32,011 nt of DNA from Terriglobia bacterium (GCA_010084195.1 RGPS01000046.1:1-32011); one strand, 5' to 3'. Positions 16,162 through 25,418 are shown, numbered from the stretch's first letter. Translations and numbers: made by a program. Notes: generated from the sequence alone by a model not told the origin.

Positions 16162-19100
16162 ATGCAAAGACGTACTCATCAGCCACGACAGGCCGTCTGT
16201 CGTGCTGCCTTTTGGATAGTGCTGGTGGCAGCACTGGTGCCCGGTGTTGCGCGGGGCCAGGGCGACGCCCGCGCCGGACTGGAAGGCAGGTTTAGCCGAA
16301 CGGTTCGGCCTTTCCTGCAGACGTACTGCGTTAGCTGCCACGGCCCAAAGGGGCAGGCCGCGCAGCTGGATTTGAGCGGCGTGACGACGATGGCCTCGCT
16401 GCTGCAGGACGGGCGGCGCTCCGGTCAGATTCTGGCGCGGCTGGAAGCGGAGGAGATGCCGCCTCAGGGCGCGCTGCATCCGGCGACGCCGGAGAGGCGT
16501 GCGGCCGTGGAGTGGTTCCGTGCCGTTCGCGAATACGAAAAGCGACGTAACGCCGGGGACCCTGGCGTGGTGCTGGCGAGGCGGCTCAGCAATGCCGAAT
16601 ACAACTACACGGTACGGGATCTTACGGGCGTGGATATTGGGCCTACGAGTAAGTTCCCCGTCGACCCGGCCAACACGGCGGGTTTTGACAATTCCGGTGA
16701 GACACTCAGCATGTCGCCGACGCTGCTGACCAAGTATCTGGCGGCTGCGCGTGAAACGGCAGCGCACCTGTATCTGAAAGAGAAGGGATTTGCCTTCGCG
16801 CCGCATCCAATGCTGGCGGAGACCGACCGCGACAAGTTCGCGGTGCAGCAGATCATCGGGTTTTATCACCAGCAGAATATCGACTACGCCGATTATTTTC
16901 AAACGGCATGGCGCTTCCGGCATCGTGCGGCGCTGGGGCAGCCCAAAGTAACGCTGGCGGATTTGGCCCGGCAATACGGGGTCAGTGCCAGGTATCTGGA
17001 GACGGTCTGGAGGACGCTGGAGAGCGCTGAGGATGCCGGGCCGCTGGTGAAGTTGCAAACGATGTGGCGAGCGTTGCCAGGGGCCAGGCCAGGGGCCAGG
17101 CCGGGTCCCGGGAAGGGACAGGCTGATGTGGCTCGCGCCGGCTGTGAGGAGATGCGCGCGTATATCGCCAGAGTACGGGCGAAGGTAGAGCCTCGCTTTA
17201 TCAACATCACGGCGGGCGCCATCGGCACCGCCTGGCAGCCGCTGTTGATCTGGAAGAATACGCAATACGCAACGCACCGCCGAAAGTTCGATCTGAGGCA
17301 ACTGCAGGTGGCGGGCGAGCCCCCGTTCAGCCAGGCCGATGTTGTTGAGCCTGAATGGGAGAATGCGTTCGGTCCGGGCAAGACGGTTCTGGTGGAAAAC
17401 AAGTCCGGCGATCCGGAGCTGTTTGTACCGGCTGGTCAACGCGCGCGGTACGAAGCGGCGTGGGCGCGTTTCTGCAGCGTGTTTCCGGATATGTTCTACA
17501 AGGAGTCGCGGGGGCGGAACTACTTCAGGACGGGCAAAGATGAAGGCCGGTATCTGAGTGCGGGATTCCACAACGTGATGGGGTACTTCCGCGACGACCA
17601 GCCGCTGTCTGAACTGCTGCTGGACGAGAAGCAGCAGGCGACTCTGGACGAGATGTGGCGGGAGATGGACTTTGTTGCTTCCATCAATATCCGCACGTAT
17701 GTTGAATTCGCCAAGCTGGGCACTCGCGGGACGCGGGACGACTTCAAGGACGGCGAACCCCAGATCGGCGACATAGAGGTGGATCAGATTATCGCGGAAG
17801 CGAAAGTCCGGAAACTCGAAGCCGACTATCTGGCGTTCGCGAAGGGCGGCAGCACGACAGCGATCGGGGCGATCAAAGACTTCTTCGACAAGGCGAACGG
17901 GAGCATTCGATGGGTCCAGCAGGCGCGGCGTGAGGCTGAGTCGAGTCATCTGCAGGCGCTGTTCAATTTCGCGGGACGTGCGTATCGACGACCATTGACA
18001 GAGGCGGATCGCGCGGATCTGCTTTCGTTCTATCGCGAGGCCAGGGAGAAGTATGCTCTGGACCATGAGGGGGCGATCCGAGAGGCGGTAGTTCTGGTCC
18101 TGATGTCTCCGAGGTTCACTTATCGGATCGACCACGCGGAGGGTAGTGGAGTTCAGCCACTTACGGATTACGATCTGGCGAGCCGACTGAGCTATTTCCT
18201 GTGGTCGAGCATGCCGGATACGGAACTCCTGCGGCACGCTGCGGCAGGCGACCTGCATGAGCCGAGAGTGATCAAAGCGCAGGCGCGGCGGATGCTGCAG
18301 GACGCGCGCAGCCGGGCCCTGGCGGTGGAGTTCGGGGGGAACTGGCTGGAGATTCGCGATTTCGAACTGATCGGCACGGTGGACCGTGCACGCTTTCCCT
18401 CCTTCAGTGATGGCTTGAGGTCGGCGATGTTTGAGGAGCCGATCCGTTTCCTGCTGGATGTGTTTCGCAATAACCGTTCGATTCTCGATCTGCTTTTTGC
18501 CCGCGATACCTTTGTGAATCCCGTGCTGGCTCGCCATTATGGAATGTCTGGGGTAGCCGGGGATGACAGCAGTTGGGTTCGCGTACAGGATGCTGATCGT
18601 TACGACAGGGGTGGTCTGCTGCCGATGGCGGCTTTCCTGACAAAGAATGCGCCTGGCTTGCGGACGAGTCCGGTGAAGCGCGGGTTTTGGGTCGCAAAGA
18701 ACATCCTGGGTGACCAGATACCGCCGCCGCCACCAGTGGTGCCGGAGTTACCGGCGGATGAGGCAAAGATGGACCTGCCTTTGCGCCAAATGCTGGAGCG
18801 ACACCGGTCCAATCCGAGTTGCGCTGGTTGTCACGCGAGGTTTGACTCGTTCGGTTTGGCGTTCGAGGGGTTTGATCCGGTGGGCCAGCGCCGCACACAC
18901 GATCTGGGCGGTCGTCCGGTTGATGCCGGGGCGACCTTCCCGAAGGGGTTCGAGGGCGTGGGCCTGGCTGGAATGCGGCAGTATATTCGGGAGCACCGCC
19001 AGAGCGATTTCGTGCGCGGCTTTACCGGCAGACTGCTGGCGTATGCGCTGGGACGCAGCCTGGCACTTTCTGATGAGTCGCTGATTCAGGAAACGGTGGG

Positions 19101-19197
19101 TGCGCCTGGCCCGAACGGCTTGCGTTTCGAAAATCTGATTGACCGAATCGTTACGAGTCGCCAGTTCTTAAACAAGCATGGCGATGAGAAGAATTGA
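16162..19197 (+). CDS. Exported c-type cytochrome with DUF1587/DUF1595/DUF1592/DUF1588/DUF1585 domains
   Basis: A 1,011-residue protein of the Planctomycete/Acidobacteria DUF1592 group. After a signal peptide (hydrophobic about 17-30) comes a cytochrome-c-like domain with heme motif C56-V-S-C59-H60. DUF1587 follows at about 125-190 (RRLSNAEYNYTVRDLTG), then a long variable segment, DUF1595 (FAGRAYRRPLTEADR), DUF1592 (DLASRLSYFLWSSMPD), DUF1588 with a second heme motif C887-A-G-C890-H891 (then FDSFGLAFEGFDPVG), and DUF1585 at the end (FVRGFTGRLLAYALGRSLA). The role is unknown; the two heme sites point to periplasmic electron transfer. I take the ATG at 16162 after GGAAAGAG; a TTG four codons earlier is possible. 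A 12-bp tandem duplication near 17079 adds a Gly-Ala-Arg-Pro repeat. The DUF1552 gene follows directly. Confidence 0.9.
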   Translation: MQRRTHQPRQAVCRAAFWIVLVAALVPGVARGQGDARAGLEGRFSRTVRPFLQTYCVSCHGPKGQAAQLDLSGVTTMASLLQDGRRSGQILARLEAEEMPPQGALHPATPERRAAVEWFRAVREYEKRRNAGDPGVVLARRLSNAEYNYTVRDLTGVDIGPTSKFPVDPANTAGFDNSGETLSMSPTLLTKYLAAARETAAHLYLKEKGFAFAPHPMLAETDRDKFAVQQIIGFYHQQNIDYADYFQTAWRFRHRAALGQPKVTLADLARQYGVSARYLETVWRTLESAEDAGPLVKLQTMWRALPGARPGARPGPGKGQADVARAGCEEMRAYIARVRAKVEPRFINITAGAIGTAWQPLLIWKNTQYATHRRKFDLRQLQVAGEPPFSQADVVEPEWENAFGPGKTVLVENKSGDPELFVPAGQRARYEAAWARFCSVFPDMFYKESRGRNYFRTGKDEGRYLSAGFHNVMGYFRDDQPLSELLLDEKQQATLDEMWREMDFVASINIRTYVEFAKLGTRGTRDDFKDGEPQIGDIEVDQIIAEAKVRKLEADYLAFAKGGSTTAIGAIKDFFDKANGSIRWVQQARREAESSHLQALFNFAGRAYRRPLTEADRADLLSFYREAREKYALDHEGAIREAVVLVLMSPRFTYRIDHAEGSGVQPLTDYDLASRLSYFLWSSMPDTELLRHAAAGDLHEPRVIKAQARRMLQDARSRALAVEFGGNWLEIRDFELIGTVDRARFPSFSDGLRSAMFEEPIRFLLDVFRNNRSILDLLFARDTFVNPVLARHYGMSGVAGDDSSWVRVQDADRYDRGGLLPMAAFLTKNAPGLRTSPVKRGFWVAKNILGDQIPPPPPVVPELPADEAKMDLPLRQMLERHRSNPSCAGCHARFDSFGLAFEGFDPVGQRRTHDLGGRPVDAGATFPKGFEGVGLAGMRQYIREHRQSDFVRGFTGRLLAYALGRSLALSDESLIQETVGAPGPNGLRFENLIDRIVTSRQFLNKHGDEKN

Positions 19198-19200
19198 CAG

Positions 19201-20562
19201 GTGAGTATGCAGAGACCCCAACAGCAGGCGCGTCCAAACCGAATACAGGTGTTATCGCGGCGGACTTTTCTCCACGGTGTCGGCGTGACGATGGCGCTGC
19301 CGTGGCTGGAATCGCTGTCGGGCTTTGGCCGGTTTGCTGCGTCGGCGGCCACTACTGCCGCGCAGCCCCAGCGCTTTGCTGTGCTGTTCATGGGCACGGG
19401 CATTAGTCCTGGCCGCTGGTGGGCAAAGGGCACCGGCACCGGGCTGGAACTCAGCGAATCGCTGGCTCCGCTGGAACCGATCAAGGCGAAGATCAACGTC
19501 ATTGACGGGTTGTTCAATAAGGCGGCGACGGGGCAGGGGATTCATCCGGCGATGACCGGCAACCTGTTGTCCGGGGTGCCGATCAGGAAAGGCTCGATCA
19601 TCCACGGCGGTATCACAATCGACCAGGTGCTGGCCAATCAGATCGGGCAGGAGACGCCGCAGGCCAGCGTGGTGTTGGCCTGTGAGAGGGCCATGACGGG
19701 GTTCCATGAAACAAATTTCTCGAATGCCTATAGTTCGCATATCTCCTGGCAGACCAGTGATTCGCCGGTGCCGAACGAGATGTATCCTTCGCTGGCATTT
19801 GACAGCCTGTTTGAAAACAGTGGCCGACTCCGCAACACGAGCGTGCTGGATCGTGTAAAGGACCATGCGCTGGCGCTGAGTGGCAAGATCAGTTCCACGG
19901 ACAAAGTGAAGCTCGACGAATATCTGGCCAGCGTCCGCGATGTGGAGCGCAGTATTGAGAGGATGCGTACGGACAAGGACAAGGCTGAAGAGCGGGCGCG
20001 GGATGCGGGAAAGCCTCTGTTTACGATGAAGCGTCCGCAGGATGGTCTGCCTGAGGATATCCGGGATCACATTCGCCTGATGTGTGACATTGTTGCTCTT
20101 GGTTTTCAAACGGACAAGACACGTGTGGCGTCGCTGCTGCTGGCACGTGATCTTTCGGCGTTGTATTATCCGTTCCTTGGTGTGAGCAAGCAGCATCATG
20201 GTGCGTCACACTACGACACGGAAGAGGAGTATCAGAAGATAGTGCGGTTCCAGGTGAGCCAGCTGGCATATCTGGCCCAGCGGCTGGACTCGATGCAGGA
20301 AGGGGAACGCACCGTATTGGACAACAGTTGCCTGCTGTTCCTCTCGAACATGTGGTCCGGGACGAAGCACGATAACAAGAAGGTGCCGGTGCTGACGCTT
20401 GGCAGCCTGGGCGGCAAGCTGAAGACGGGCAGGGCGCTTGACTATTATGAGGCCGGCGACGACAACCGCAAGTTGTGCAGCCTGTACCTGGGGATTATGG
20501 ACCGCATGGGCGTTCCGCTGAGAGAGTTTGGGGATGCGGAGACGCGGTTAGCAGGTTTTTGA
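19201..20562 (+). CDS. Tat-exported DUF1552 protein
   Basis: A 453-residue DUF1552 protein, the standard partner of the preceding DUF1592-type cytochrome. A Tat signal is clear (LSRRTFLHGVGVTMALPWLE), followed by the family hallmarks RFAVLFMGTGISPGRWW, INVIDGLFNKA, GIHPAMTGNLLSG, and a C-terminal SCLLFLSNMWSGTKHDNKKVPV. The middle (about 220-275) is helical and charged. DUF1552 is distantly related to DUF1501 proteins and the alkaline-phosphatase fold; no reaction is established. It starts three bases after the upstream stop, either at this GTG or at the ATG two codons later (19207); the same GTGAGTATG string begins the molybdenum subunit at 5983. The two genes clearly form one operon and probably one exported complex. 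Confidence 0.88.
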   Translation: MSMQRPQQQARPNRIQVLSRRTFLHGVGVTMALPWLESLSGFGRFAASAATTAAQPQRFAVLFMGTGISPGRWWAKGTGTGLELSESLAPLEPIKAKINVIDGLFNKAATGQGIHPAMTGNLLSGVPIRKGSIIHGGITIDQVLANQIGQETPQASVVLACERAMTGFHETNFSNAYSSHISWQTSDSPVPNEMYPSLAFDSLFENSGRLRNTSVLDRVKDHALALSGKISSTDKVKLDEYLASVRDVERSIERMRTDKDKAEERARDAGKPLFTMKRPQDGLPEDIRDHIRLMCDIVALGFQTDKTRVASLLLARDLSALYYPFLGVSKQHHGASHYDTEEEYQKIVRFQVSQLAYLAQRLDSMQEGERTVLDNSCLLFLSNMWSGTKHDNKKVPVLTLGSLGGKLKTGRALDYYEAGDDNRKLCSLYLGIMDRMGVPLREFGDAETRLAGF

Positions 20563-20641
20563 GAACGGCTTCGGCGCTGATACCCTGATCCGGGCTTCCC
20601 GGGGCGATTCGGTTGGAGACGTCGGTGCCTGGCTGTGGGCT

Positions 20642-20761
20642 GGCCCCTTCCTTACGGGCGGGGGTTCGGTAGAGCGGTGGCGGGGGCGTGTCCGAGGACG
20701 CGACTAAAGTCGCGTGTCCAGATGGCTGCTCGCTCACGGGGGTGCGGCCCCCCAGCCCAGG
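20642..20761. repeat. Convergent-junction palindromic repeat, copy A
   Basis: About 120 bp in the 235-base gap between two converging genes. It shares with copy B (27683-27795) the blocks CGGTAGAGCGGTGGCGG (one change), GTGTCCGAGGACGCGACTAA plus AG, and CCCCCAGCCC. Inside it, CGCGACT (20700-20706) and AGTCGCG (20708-20714) form a near-continuous stem, and GGGGG/CCCCC at 20738-20752 a second one. No coding capacity. The 79 bases before it hold only a small CCGGG-CTT-CCCGG hairpin (20590-20602) without a T run. Confidence 0.65.
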
Positions 20762-20797
20762 AAAACCATTGGATGCGTTCCAACGATGCGTCCCTCG

Positions 20798-21727
20798 TTA
20801 CAGGGAAAACGCAGTGCGGATCTTGGCGAGGAAGCCGGCGACCTTTACCCTGGGGTCGCCTGCGCCCAGAGCCTCGAACGGAACGTAGCCGCGGTACCCG
20901 GAACGGTCGATAATGGCTTTGATTTTGGCGAGGTCGGTCGGCTCTTCTTTGCCGTTGCGCCCGACCTGTTCTTTGATTTGCCAGGAAACGGCGTAGGGCA
21001 CCATCTTCTCGATCTCGGCGTAAGGATCGCCCTGGCGGAGACTGCCGACGTCGAGGATTGCGCCGAACCAATCGGAGCCTACGGAATTGATCATGCGGAT
21101 GGTCTCGTCTGCGGTCTTGAGGAAATCGTCATGCTGCTGGACGGCCACAACCACGCCGTGTTTCTGGCCGTGGGCGGCGCACTCTTTGAAGTCTGCGGCC
21201 ATCCACTGAAAGGCTTCTTCGAAGGTGTGGCCCTCGGGGCGGACTCTGCCGGAAAAGACGCGGATGACCGGCGCTCCGAGCTTGCTGGCTACTTCAATCC
21301 AGTTTTTCACCATCTGGACATCTTTCTTACGCGCGGCGGGGTCGGCCACTGCAAAGTCGTTCCGGACGCCGGTGCCGCTGATGCCGACTCCGTTGACGAA
21401 GGCGGTGCGCTTCAGGGCGTAAATTTCCTGGTCGCTGGGGACATTGGGATAGCCGGTGAAGTAATAGCCGGTGGGATCGAGAGCATCAACGCCGTTTTGT
21501 GCGCAGAACTGCACGGCATCGGCGAGGGTCATGGTGCCGTCGCGGAGAGGCTTGTCGAAGGAATACGCGTTCAGGCCCAGCTTGAGTTTGACTCCGGCTT
21601 GCCGTGTGACTTTGGCAACTGCGGGCTGAACAGCGAGGGGCGAGGCCGCGGCGACTGCGAGGGCAGCGGAATTGGTCAGGAAGTTTCGGCGGTCCATATT
21701 GGGGCGATCCATATTGGGGCGGTTCAT
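20798..21727 (-). CDS. Tat-exported sugar-phosphate isomerase/epimerase-like TIM barrel
   Basis: A 309-residue protein with a Tat signal (DRRNFLTNSAALAVAAASPLA) and a xylose-isomerase-like barrel: LKLGLNAYSFDKPLRDG near the start, VRVFSG-type strand (VIRVFSGRVRPEG), VVVAVQQHDDFLKTADE, ILDVGSLRQGDPYAEIEKM and YVPFEALGAGDPRV at the end. The aspartate of ILDVG and the late glutamate of PFEALG are kept, unlike in the related protein at 11868. The H-V-K-D site reads WQIKEQ, as in some family branches. Three in-frame ATGs (21727, 21712, 21697) result from a 15-bp tandem repeat, giving MNRPN-MDRPN-MDRRN; I use the first, which has TATACT ten bases upstream. The substrate is unknown. It is divergent from the creatininase-like gene. 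Confidence 0.82.
   Translation of the reverse strand: MNRPNMDRPNMDRRNFLTNSAALAVAAASPLAVQPAVAKVTRQAGVKLKLGLNAYSFDKPLRDGTMTLADAVQFCAQNGVDALDPTGYYFTGYPNVPSDQEIYALKRTAFVNGVGISGTGVRNDFAVADPAARKKDVQMVKNWIEVASKLGAPVIRVFSGRVRPEGHTFEEAFQWMAADFKECAAHGQKHGVVVAVQQHDDFLKTADETIRMINSVGSDWFGAILDVGSLRQGDPYAEIEKMVPYAVSWQIKEQVGRNGKEEPTDLAKIKAIIDRSGYRGYVPFEALGAGDPRVKVAGFLAKIRTAFSL
21691..21727 (-). repeat. 15-bp tandem repeat duplicating the start codon region
   Basis: On the plus strand GGTCCATATTGGGGC (21691-21705) and GATCCATATTGGGGC (21706-21720) are followed by GGTTCAT. Each 15-base unit carries one in-frame ATG on the minus strand, so the gene has three successive start codons ahead of its twin-arginine motif. 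Confidence 0.75.
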
Positions 21728-21818
21728 ACTGCCACAAAGTATATCTCTTTGCCGCACCACGATGGATTCGGACTGGGTCTTGCATCCGGCAAAGCGATCC
21801 TATAAGCTTTTTAGGCTA

Positions 21819-22745
21819 ATGCAACTCACGAAAATACTCTCGGTTCTCACGGTAATGATTGTCGGCCTCACGCCACTGTCCGCCCAGGTCAGAAAACTGC
21901 ACACACGGGATATGACCCGCCTGAGCCAGATCCAGGTGGCCGAGTACCTGAAGAAGAGCGACATCATCTTCATACCGGTGGGGGCGGTTGAGACGAATGG
22001 CATTATGCCCAGTGATCGGGACTACGTTTCACCGCTCGGGGTGGCGATGGCGATGGCCGAGGAACTCGACGCGCTCTACATGCCGGGGCTTATCTGGTCG
22101 TATCCGGGAACGACGCTGATTGCTTCCTCGACCGTGAACATAACGCCTTCGCAGGGTGCGACGTTCCTGCGGCAACTGGCGGATTCACTGCTGCGGCAGG
22201 GTTTCCGGCGGCAGGTTTATATATCGATGGGGCAGGGGCCTGCACCGTTGACGGTCGGCTTGATGGTTCGGGAATTCTTCGACGAGAGGCACGTTCCGAT
22301 TCTCTATATGGACATGGATCGCTACCTTCCCCGACTGAAGCTCGCGCCGGAAGTTCGGGGGAAGCTGATGTATGGAGCCCACCATATTGCCGGCAGGATC
22401 ATCGACATCCCGCTGGCGGGTGACTATGGTGCGGCGGAGAGTAATGCGACCGGGCCTGTGCCGGTGAACGTCGGGTATGAAGAACTGGGCAAGCTGGGTT
22501 ACTCAGGAAGCGAAACTCTTGGGTCGTGGGTGCCGGATGTGATGGCGCATGGTGCCGGTAGTCCGGTGCTGCCGAAGACTGCTGCGGAGAGGGAACAGTG
22601 GGGCCAGGAAGGTGAGGCGCAGTTGAGAGCCGTGGTGAAACAGATGAGCCTGAAGGCGGCCATGGAGAACCTCAGGAAGCACGACGAATATACCAATAAG
22701 GTGCTGATTCCCAAGTACGGAAAGATCGTTCCGGGCGACCGCTGA
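21819..22745 (+). CDS. Exported creatininase-family protein with altered metal site
   Basis: A 308-residue protein with a signal peptide (MQLTKILSVLTVMIVGLTPLSA) and the creatininase (creatinine amidohydrolase) fold: IIFIPVGAVETNG, then YPGTTLIASSTVNI, QVYISMGQGPAP and MYGAHHIAGRIIDIPL. Active members have E-x-H-G in the first motif and N-x-H-G-G-N in the third, supplying metal ligands. Here the first reads E58-T-N60-G and the third S-M-G-Q139-G, so two histidine ligands are replaced, while D68 and other acids remain. The catalytic chemistry is therefore doubtful. I start at the ATG at 21819, which begins the signal peptide; a TATAAG at 21801-21806 is a likely -10. It ends 111 bases before the next operon. 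Confidence 0.8.
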   Translation: MQLTKILSVLTVMIVGLTPLSAQVRKLHTRDMTRLSQIQVAEYLKKSDIIFIPVGAVETNGIMPSDRDYVSPLGVAMAMAEELDALYMPGLIWSYPGTTLIASSTVNITPSQGATFLRQLADSLLRQGFRRQVYISMGQGPAPLTVGLMVREFFDERHVPILYMDMDRYLPRLKLAPEVRGKLMYGAHHIAGRIIDIPLAGDYGAAESNATGPVPVNVGYEELGKLGYSGSETLGSWVPDVMAHGAGSPVLPKTAAEREQWGQEGEAQLRAVVKQMSLKAAMENLRKHDEYTNKVLIPKYGKIVPGDR

Positions 22746-22787
22746 GGGTGTTATTGGGGGGCGCGTGAGCGCGCGGGCGAAGCTTGA

Positions 22788-22793
22788 TATGAT
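22788..22793 (+). promoter_or_regulatory. -10 element of the DUF1549/DUF1501 operon
   Basis: TATGAT (22788-22793) matches the -10 consensus at five of six positions in the 111-base gap before the operon; GTGAGC (22765-22770) is a poor -35 at 17 bases. The leader would be near 57 bases. A GCGCG-TGAG-CGCGC hairpin (22761-22774) overlaps the -35 region. Confidence 0.4.
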
Positions 22794-22856
22794 ACGTAGT
22801 GGCCATCTTCGGTAAAGGTGCGCCGTGGGGCGGAGCGAAACTGCATGGAGCCGGGA

Positions 22857-25418
22857 ATGAAGCAAAAGACACTGTGGAAGGTATCAGTCGGACTGGTCCT
22901 AGCCGGCGGAATGACGTCAGCCCTGGCGCAACGTGCCCCGCTGTTCAGCAGCGAGATACTCCCGATCCTCGAAAAGAACTGCGTTGCCTGTCACAGTGCG
23001 AAGCAGAAGATGGCCGGGCTGGATCTGAGTTCCTTCGCCGCGATGATGACTGGCAGCGCGAGCGGGCCCGTGATTGCGCCCGGCAAGCCTGAGCGAAGCC
23101 TGTTGTGGAAGATGATCGAGGGCGGACAGATGCCGCAGGGTGGCAAGTTGAATGCTGCCGACAAGCAGTCGATCCAGGCCTACATTGAACAAGGTCGCTT
23201 CCCTGTGCAGGCTCCGGAAACGGAAGCGGAAGCCCGCAGGAAAGATGAAGTGCGGATCACGCAGAAAGACCGTTCCTGGTGGTCATTCCAGCGGCCAGTG
23301 AAGCCTGCGGTGCCTGTGGTGAAGAATCAGGTGCAGGCGGCTTCGGATATTGACAGGTTTGTGCTGGCCCGCCTCGAAAGCAAGGGCTGGAAGATGCAGC
23401 GGGAAGCGGATCGAGCCACGCTGGTGCGTCGGGCTTATCTCGATCTGACAGGGTTGCCGCCAACTCCGGCAGCGGTGAAGGCCTTTGTGGAAGATAAGGC
23501 CCCCAACGCATGGGAGAAGGTTATTGACGGGTTGTTGGCGTCGCCGCACTATGGGGAGCATTGGGGCCGCCACTGGCTCGATGTCGCCGGGTATTCCGAT
23601 TCGCGGGGCGATGCGGGTGACAGTGATCGTGAGGTGGCGTGGAAGTATCGCGACTACGTGATCAACGCGATGAACAAGAACAAGCCGATCAATCAGTTCC
23701 TGATGGAGCAGATGGCGGGCGACCAGATGGTGAATTTCAAGCCTCTGAGCAAGCCGGCAGCGGACGAGATTGAGCCTCTGACGGCAACAGGCTTCCTGCG
23801 GACAACTGCGGATATCACCGACAATCAGACGATCTACGAAGTGGACAAATACTTCGACGCGCAACAGAAAGCCATGGAAACGAGTCTGAGCGCGACGCTG
23901 GGGCTCAGCGTTCAGTGCAGCCGTTGTCACGATCACAAGTTCGATCCGCTGCTGCAGCGCGACTACTACAAGCTGATGTCGATCTACCAGGCGGTGTGGG
24001 ATCCGGAAAACTGGCTGGCGGGGGATCTGAATTTTGGTCCGTGGCCGAGCCGGATGGTTCTGGATATGGACGACGTCTCAAAGGATGCCTGGATCAAGGA
24101 CGTGACCAGCAACGATACCAAGGCGCTGCGTCGACTGGACGACCTGCTGGAAGTTACCTATCAGCGCTTCCGGGCTGAGCTGAAGGCGGGGCGTGAAATC
24201 TCCGACACCGCTAAGCGTGCCCAGATCCGCAAAGACATTGAAAATGACCCCGATCTTGAGGTTGACCGCAATGTCGCCAAGGACTTCATCACGGATCAGG
24301 AGATGGAGAAACGCTTCCCGGAACTGGTGGAGTGGAAGGACGAAATTCAGACCCGACGTCAATCGCGGCGCAGCAAAGCGAAGACTCCTCCGAACTACAT
24401 TGAAGCTGCGTGGGACGTTTCGAAGACGCCTTCGGCTACCTACATATTGCAGCGGGGAAATTACCTGGCTCCGGGCACGGAAGCCAAACCTGGGATTCCA
24501 ATTGTTCTGGAAAACGGCAAACCTCTGGAGTTCCCGGATCCAAAAGACCATCCGGAATGGAATGGCACAAATCGGCGCCTGATTCTTGCAAAGTGGATGG
24601 TGTCGCCTGAGAATCCTCTGGTCGCGCGTGTTTTCGTGAACCGGGTATGGCAGTGGCACTTTGGCGAAGGGATTGTCCGTTCGGTTGACGATTTCGGAAC
24701 GCAGGGCGCAGCGCCGACCCATCCGGAATTACTGGACTACCTGGCGGTAGCGTTCCAGGAACACAACTGGGATTTGAAGTGGCTGACGAAGCAGATCATG
24801 ATGACGAGCGTCTATCGTCAGGACTCTGCGGAAGTTCCGGCCTACATGAACGAGGATCCGTCGGACAAGTTGCTGTGGCGGAAGGCCCCGTTGCGCCTGG
24901 AAGCGGAGACGATTCGCGATTCGATGCTGAAGATCAGTGGCCTGATGAGTCCCAGGATGTTTGGGCCGCAGGTGCAGATTAAGCGCGGTGCCGACGGGCA
25001 GTGGCTGGAAGATGAGAAGAAGAGCATCAGCGGCCAGAATCGCCGCAGCTTGTATCTGGCACAGACGCGGACCCGCACGGTTTCATTCCTGCACGCGTTT
25101 GACGGTCCGGACATGACCTCCGACAATCAGGCGCAGCGATTTCGCTCGGCACTGCCGGCTCAATCGTTGGCTCTGATGAACAATCCGCTGATGATGCGGG
25201 TAACGACGGCGTTTGCGCAGAAGCTGCTGGAAGAAACGAATAACAACTACGACGACGCCATCCAGCGTGCCTTCCTGCAGGCGTATAACCGGCCACCGCT
25301 TCCCAGAGAACTTGAGATTGGGAAGAAAGCGATTGCGGCGGAAGGTGAGCCTAAAGAGGGGCTCCGGCTTTTTGTCCAGGCGATGTTTGCCGCCAACAGT
25401 TTCCTGTACAGTTATTAG
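22857..25418 (+). CDS. Exported c-type cytochrome with DUF1549 and DUF1553 domains
   Basis: An 853-residue protein of the Planctomycete cytochrome group. It has a signal peptide (MKQKTLWKVSVGLVLAGGMTSALA), an N-terminal cytochrome-c-like domain with C42-V-A-C45-H46, and GGQMPQGGKL as the possible axial methionine loop. DUF1549 spans about 150-390 (DIDRFVLARLESKGW, RRAYLDLTGLPPTP, HWGRHWLDVAGYSDS) and contains a second heme motif C354-S-R-C357-H358 (DHKFDPLLQRDYY). DUF1553 fills about 570-830 (RLILAKWMVSPENPLVARVFVNRVWQ starts it). The function is unproven; a periplasmic redox role is likely. The ATG at 22857 has GGAG seven bases upstream; one four codons earlier is possible. First gene of a three-gene operon. 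Confidence 0.9.
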   Translation: MKQKTLWKVSVGLVLAGGMTSALAQRAPLFSSEILPILEKNCVACHSAKQKMAGLDLSSFAAMMTGSASGPVIAPGKPERSLLWKMIEGGQMPQGGKLNAADKQSIQAYIEQGRFPVQAPETEAEARRKDEVRITQKDRSWWSFQRPVKPAVPVVKNQVQAASDIDRFVLARLESKGWKMQREADRATLVRRAYLDLTGLPPTPAAVKAFVEDKAPNAWEKVIDGLLASPHYGEHWGRHWLDVAGYSDSRGDAGDSDREVAWKYRDYVINAMNKNKPINQFLMEQMAGDQMVNFKPLSKPAADEIEPLTATGFLRTTADITDNQTIYEVDKYFDAQQKAMETSLSATLGLSVQCSRCHDHKFDPLLQRDYYKLMSIYQAVWDPENWLAGDLNFGPWPSRMVLDMDDVSKDAWIKDVTSNDTKALRRLDDLLEVTYQRFRAELKAGREISDTAKRAQIRKDIENDPDLEVDRNVAKDFITDQEMEKRFPELVEWKDEIQTRRQSRRSKAKTPPNYIEAAWDVSKTPSATYILQRGNYLAPGTEAKPGIPIVLENGKPLEFPDPKDHPEWNGTNRRLILAKWMVSPENPLVARVFVNRVWQWHFGEGIVRSVDDFGTQGAAPTHPELLDYLAVAFQEHNWDLKWLTKQIMMTSVYRQDSAEVPAYMNEDPSDKLLWRKAPLRLEAETIRDSMLKISGLMSPRMFGPQVQIKRGADGQWLEDEKKSISGQNRRSLYLAQTRTRTVSFLHAFDGPDMTSDNQAQRFRSALPAQSLALMNNPLMMRVTTAFAQKLLEETNNNYDDAIQRAFLQAYNRPPLPRELEIGKKAIAAEGEPKEGLRLFVQAMFAANSFLYSY

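Noticed and set aside
16114-18537. An 807-codon open frame on the minus strand opposite the DUF1592-type gene
   Set aside because: The plus-strand protein has clear domains across the whole stretch; the antisense frame is rich in Arg, His, Pro and Leu, has no recognisable domain, and arises from G/C-rich third positions.
22761-22774. GCGCG-TGAG-CGCGC hairpin as terminator of the creatininase-like gene
   Set aside because: No T run follows and the stem is only five bases, so it is not a convincing Rho-independent terminator.
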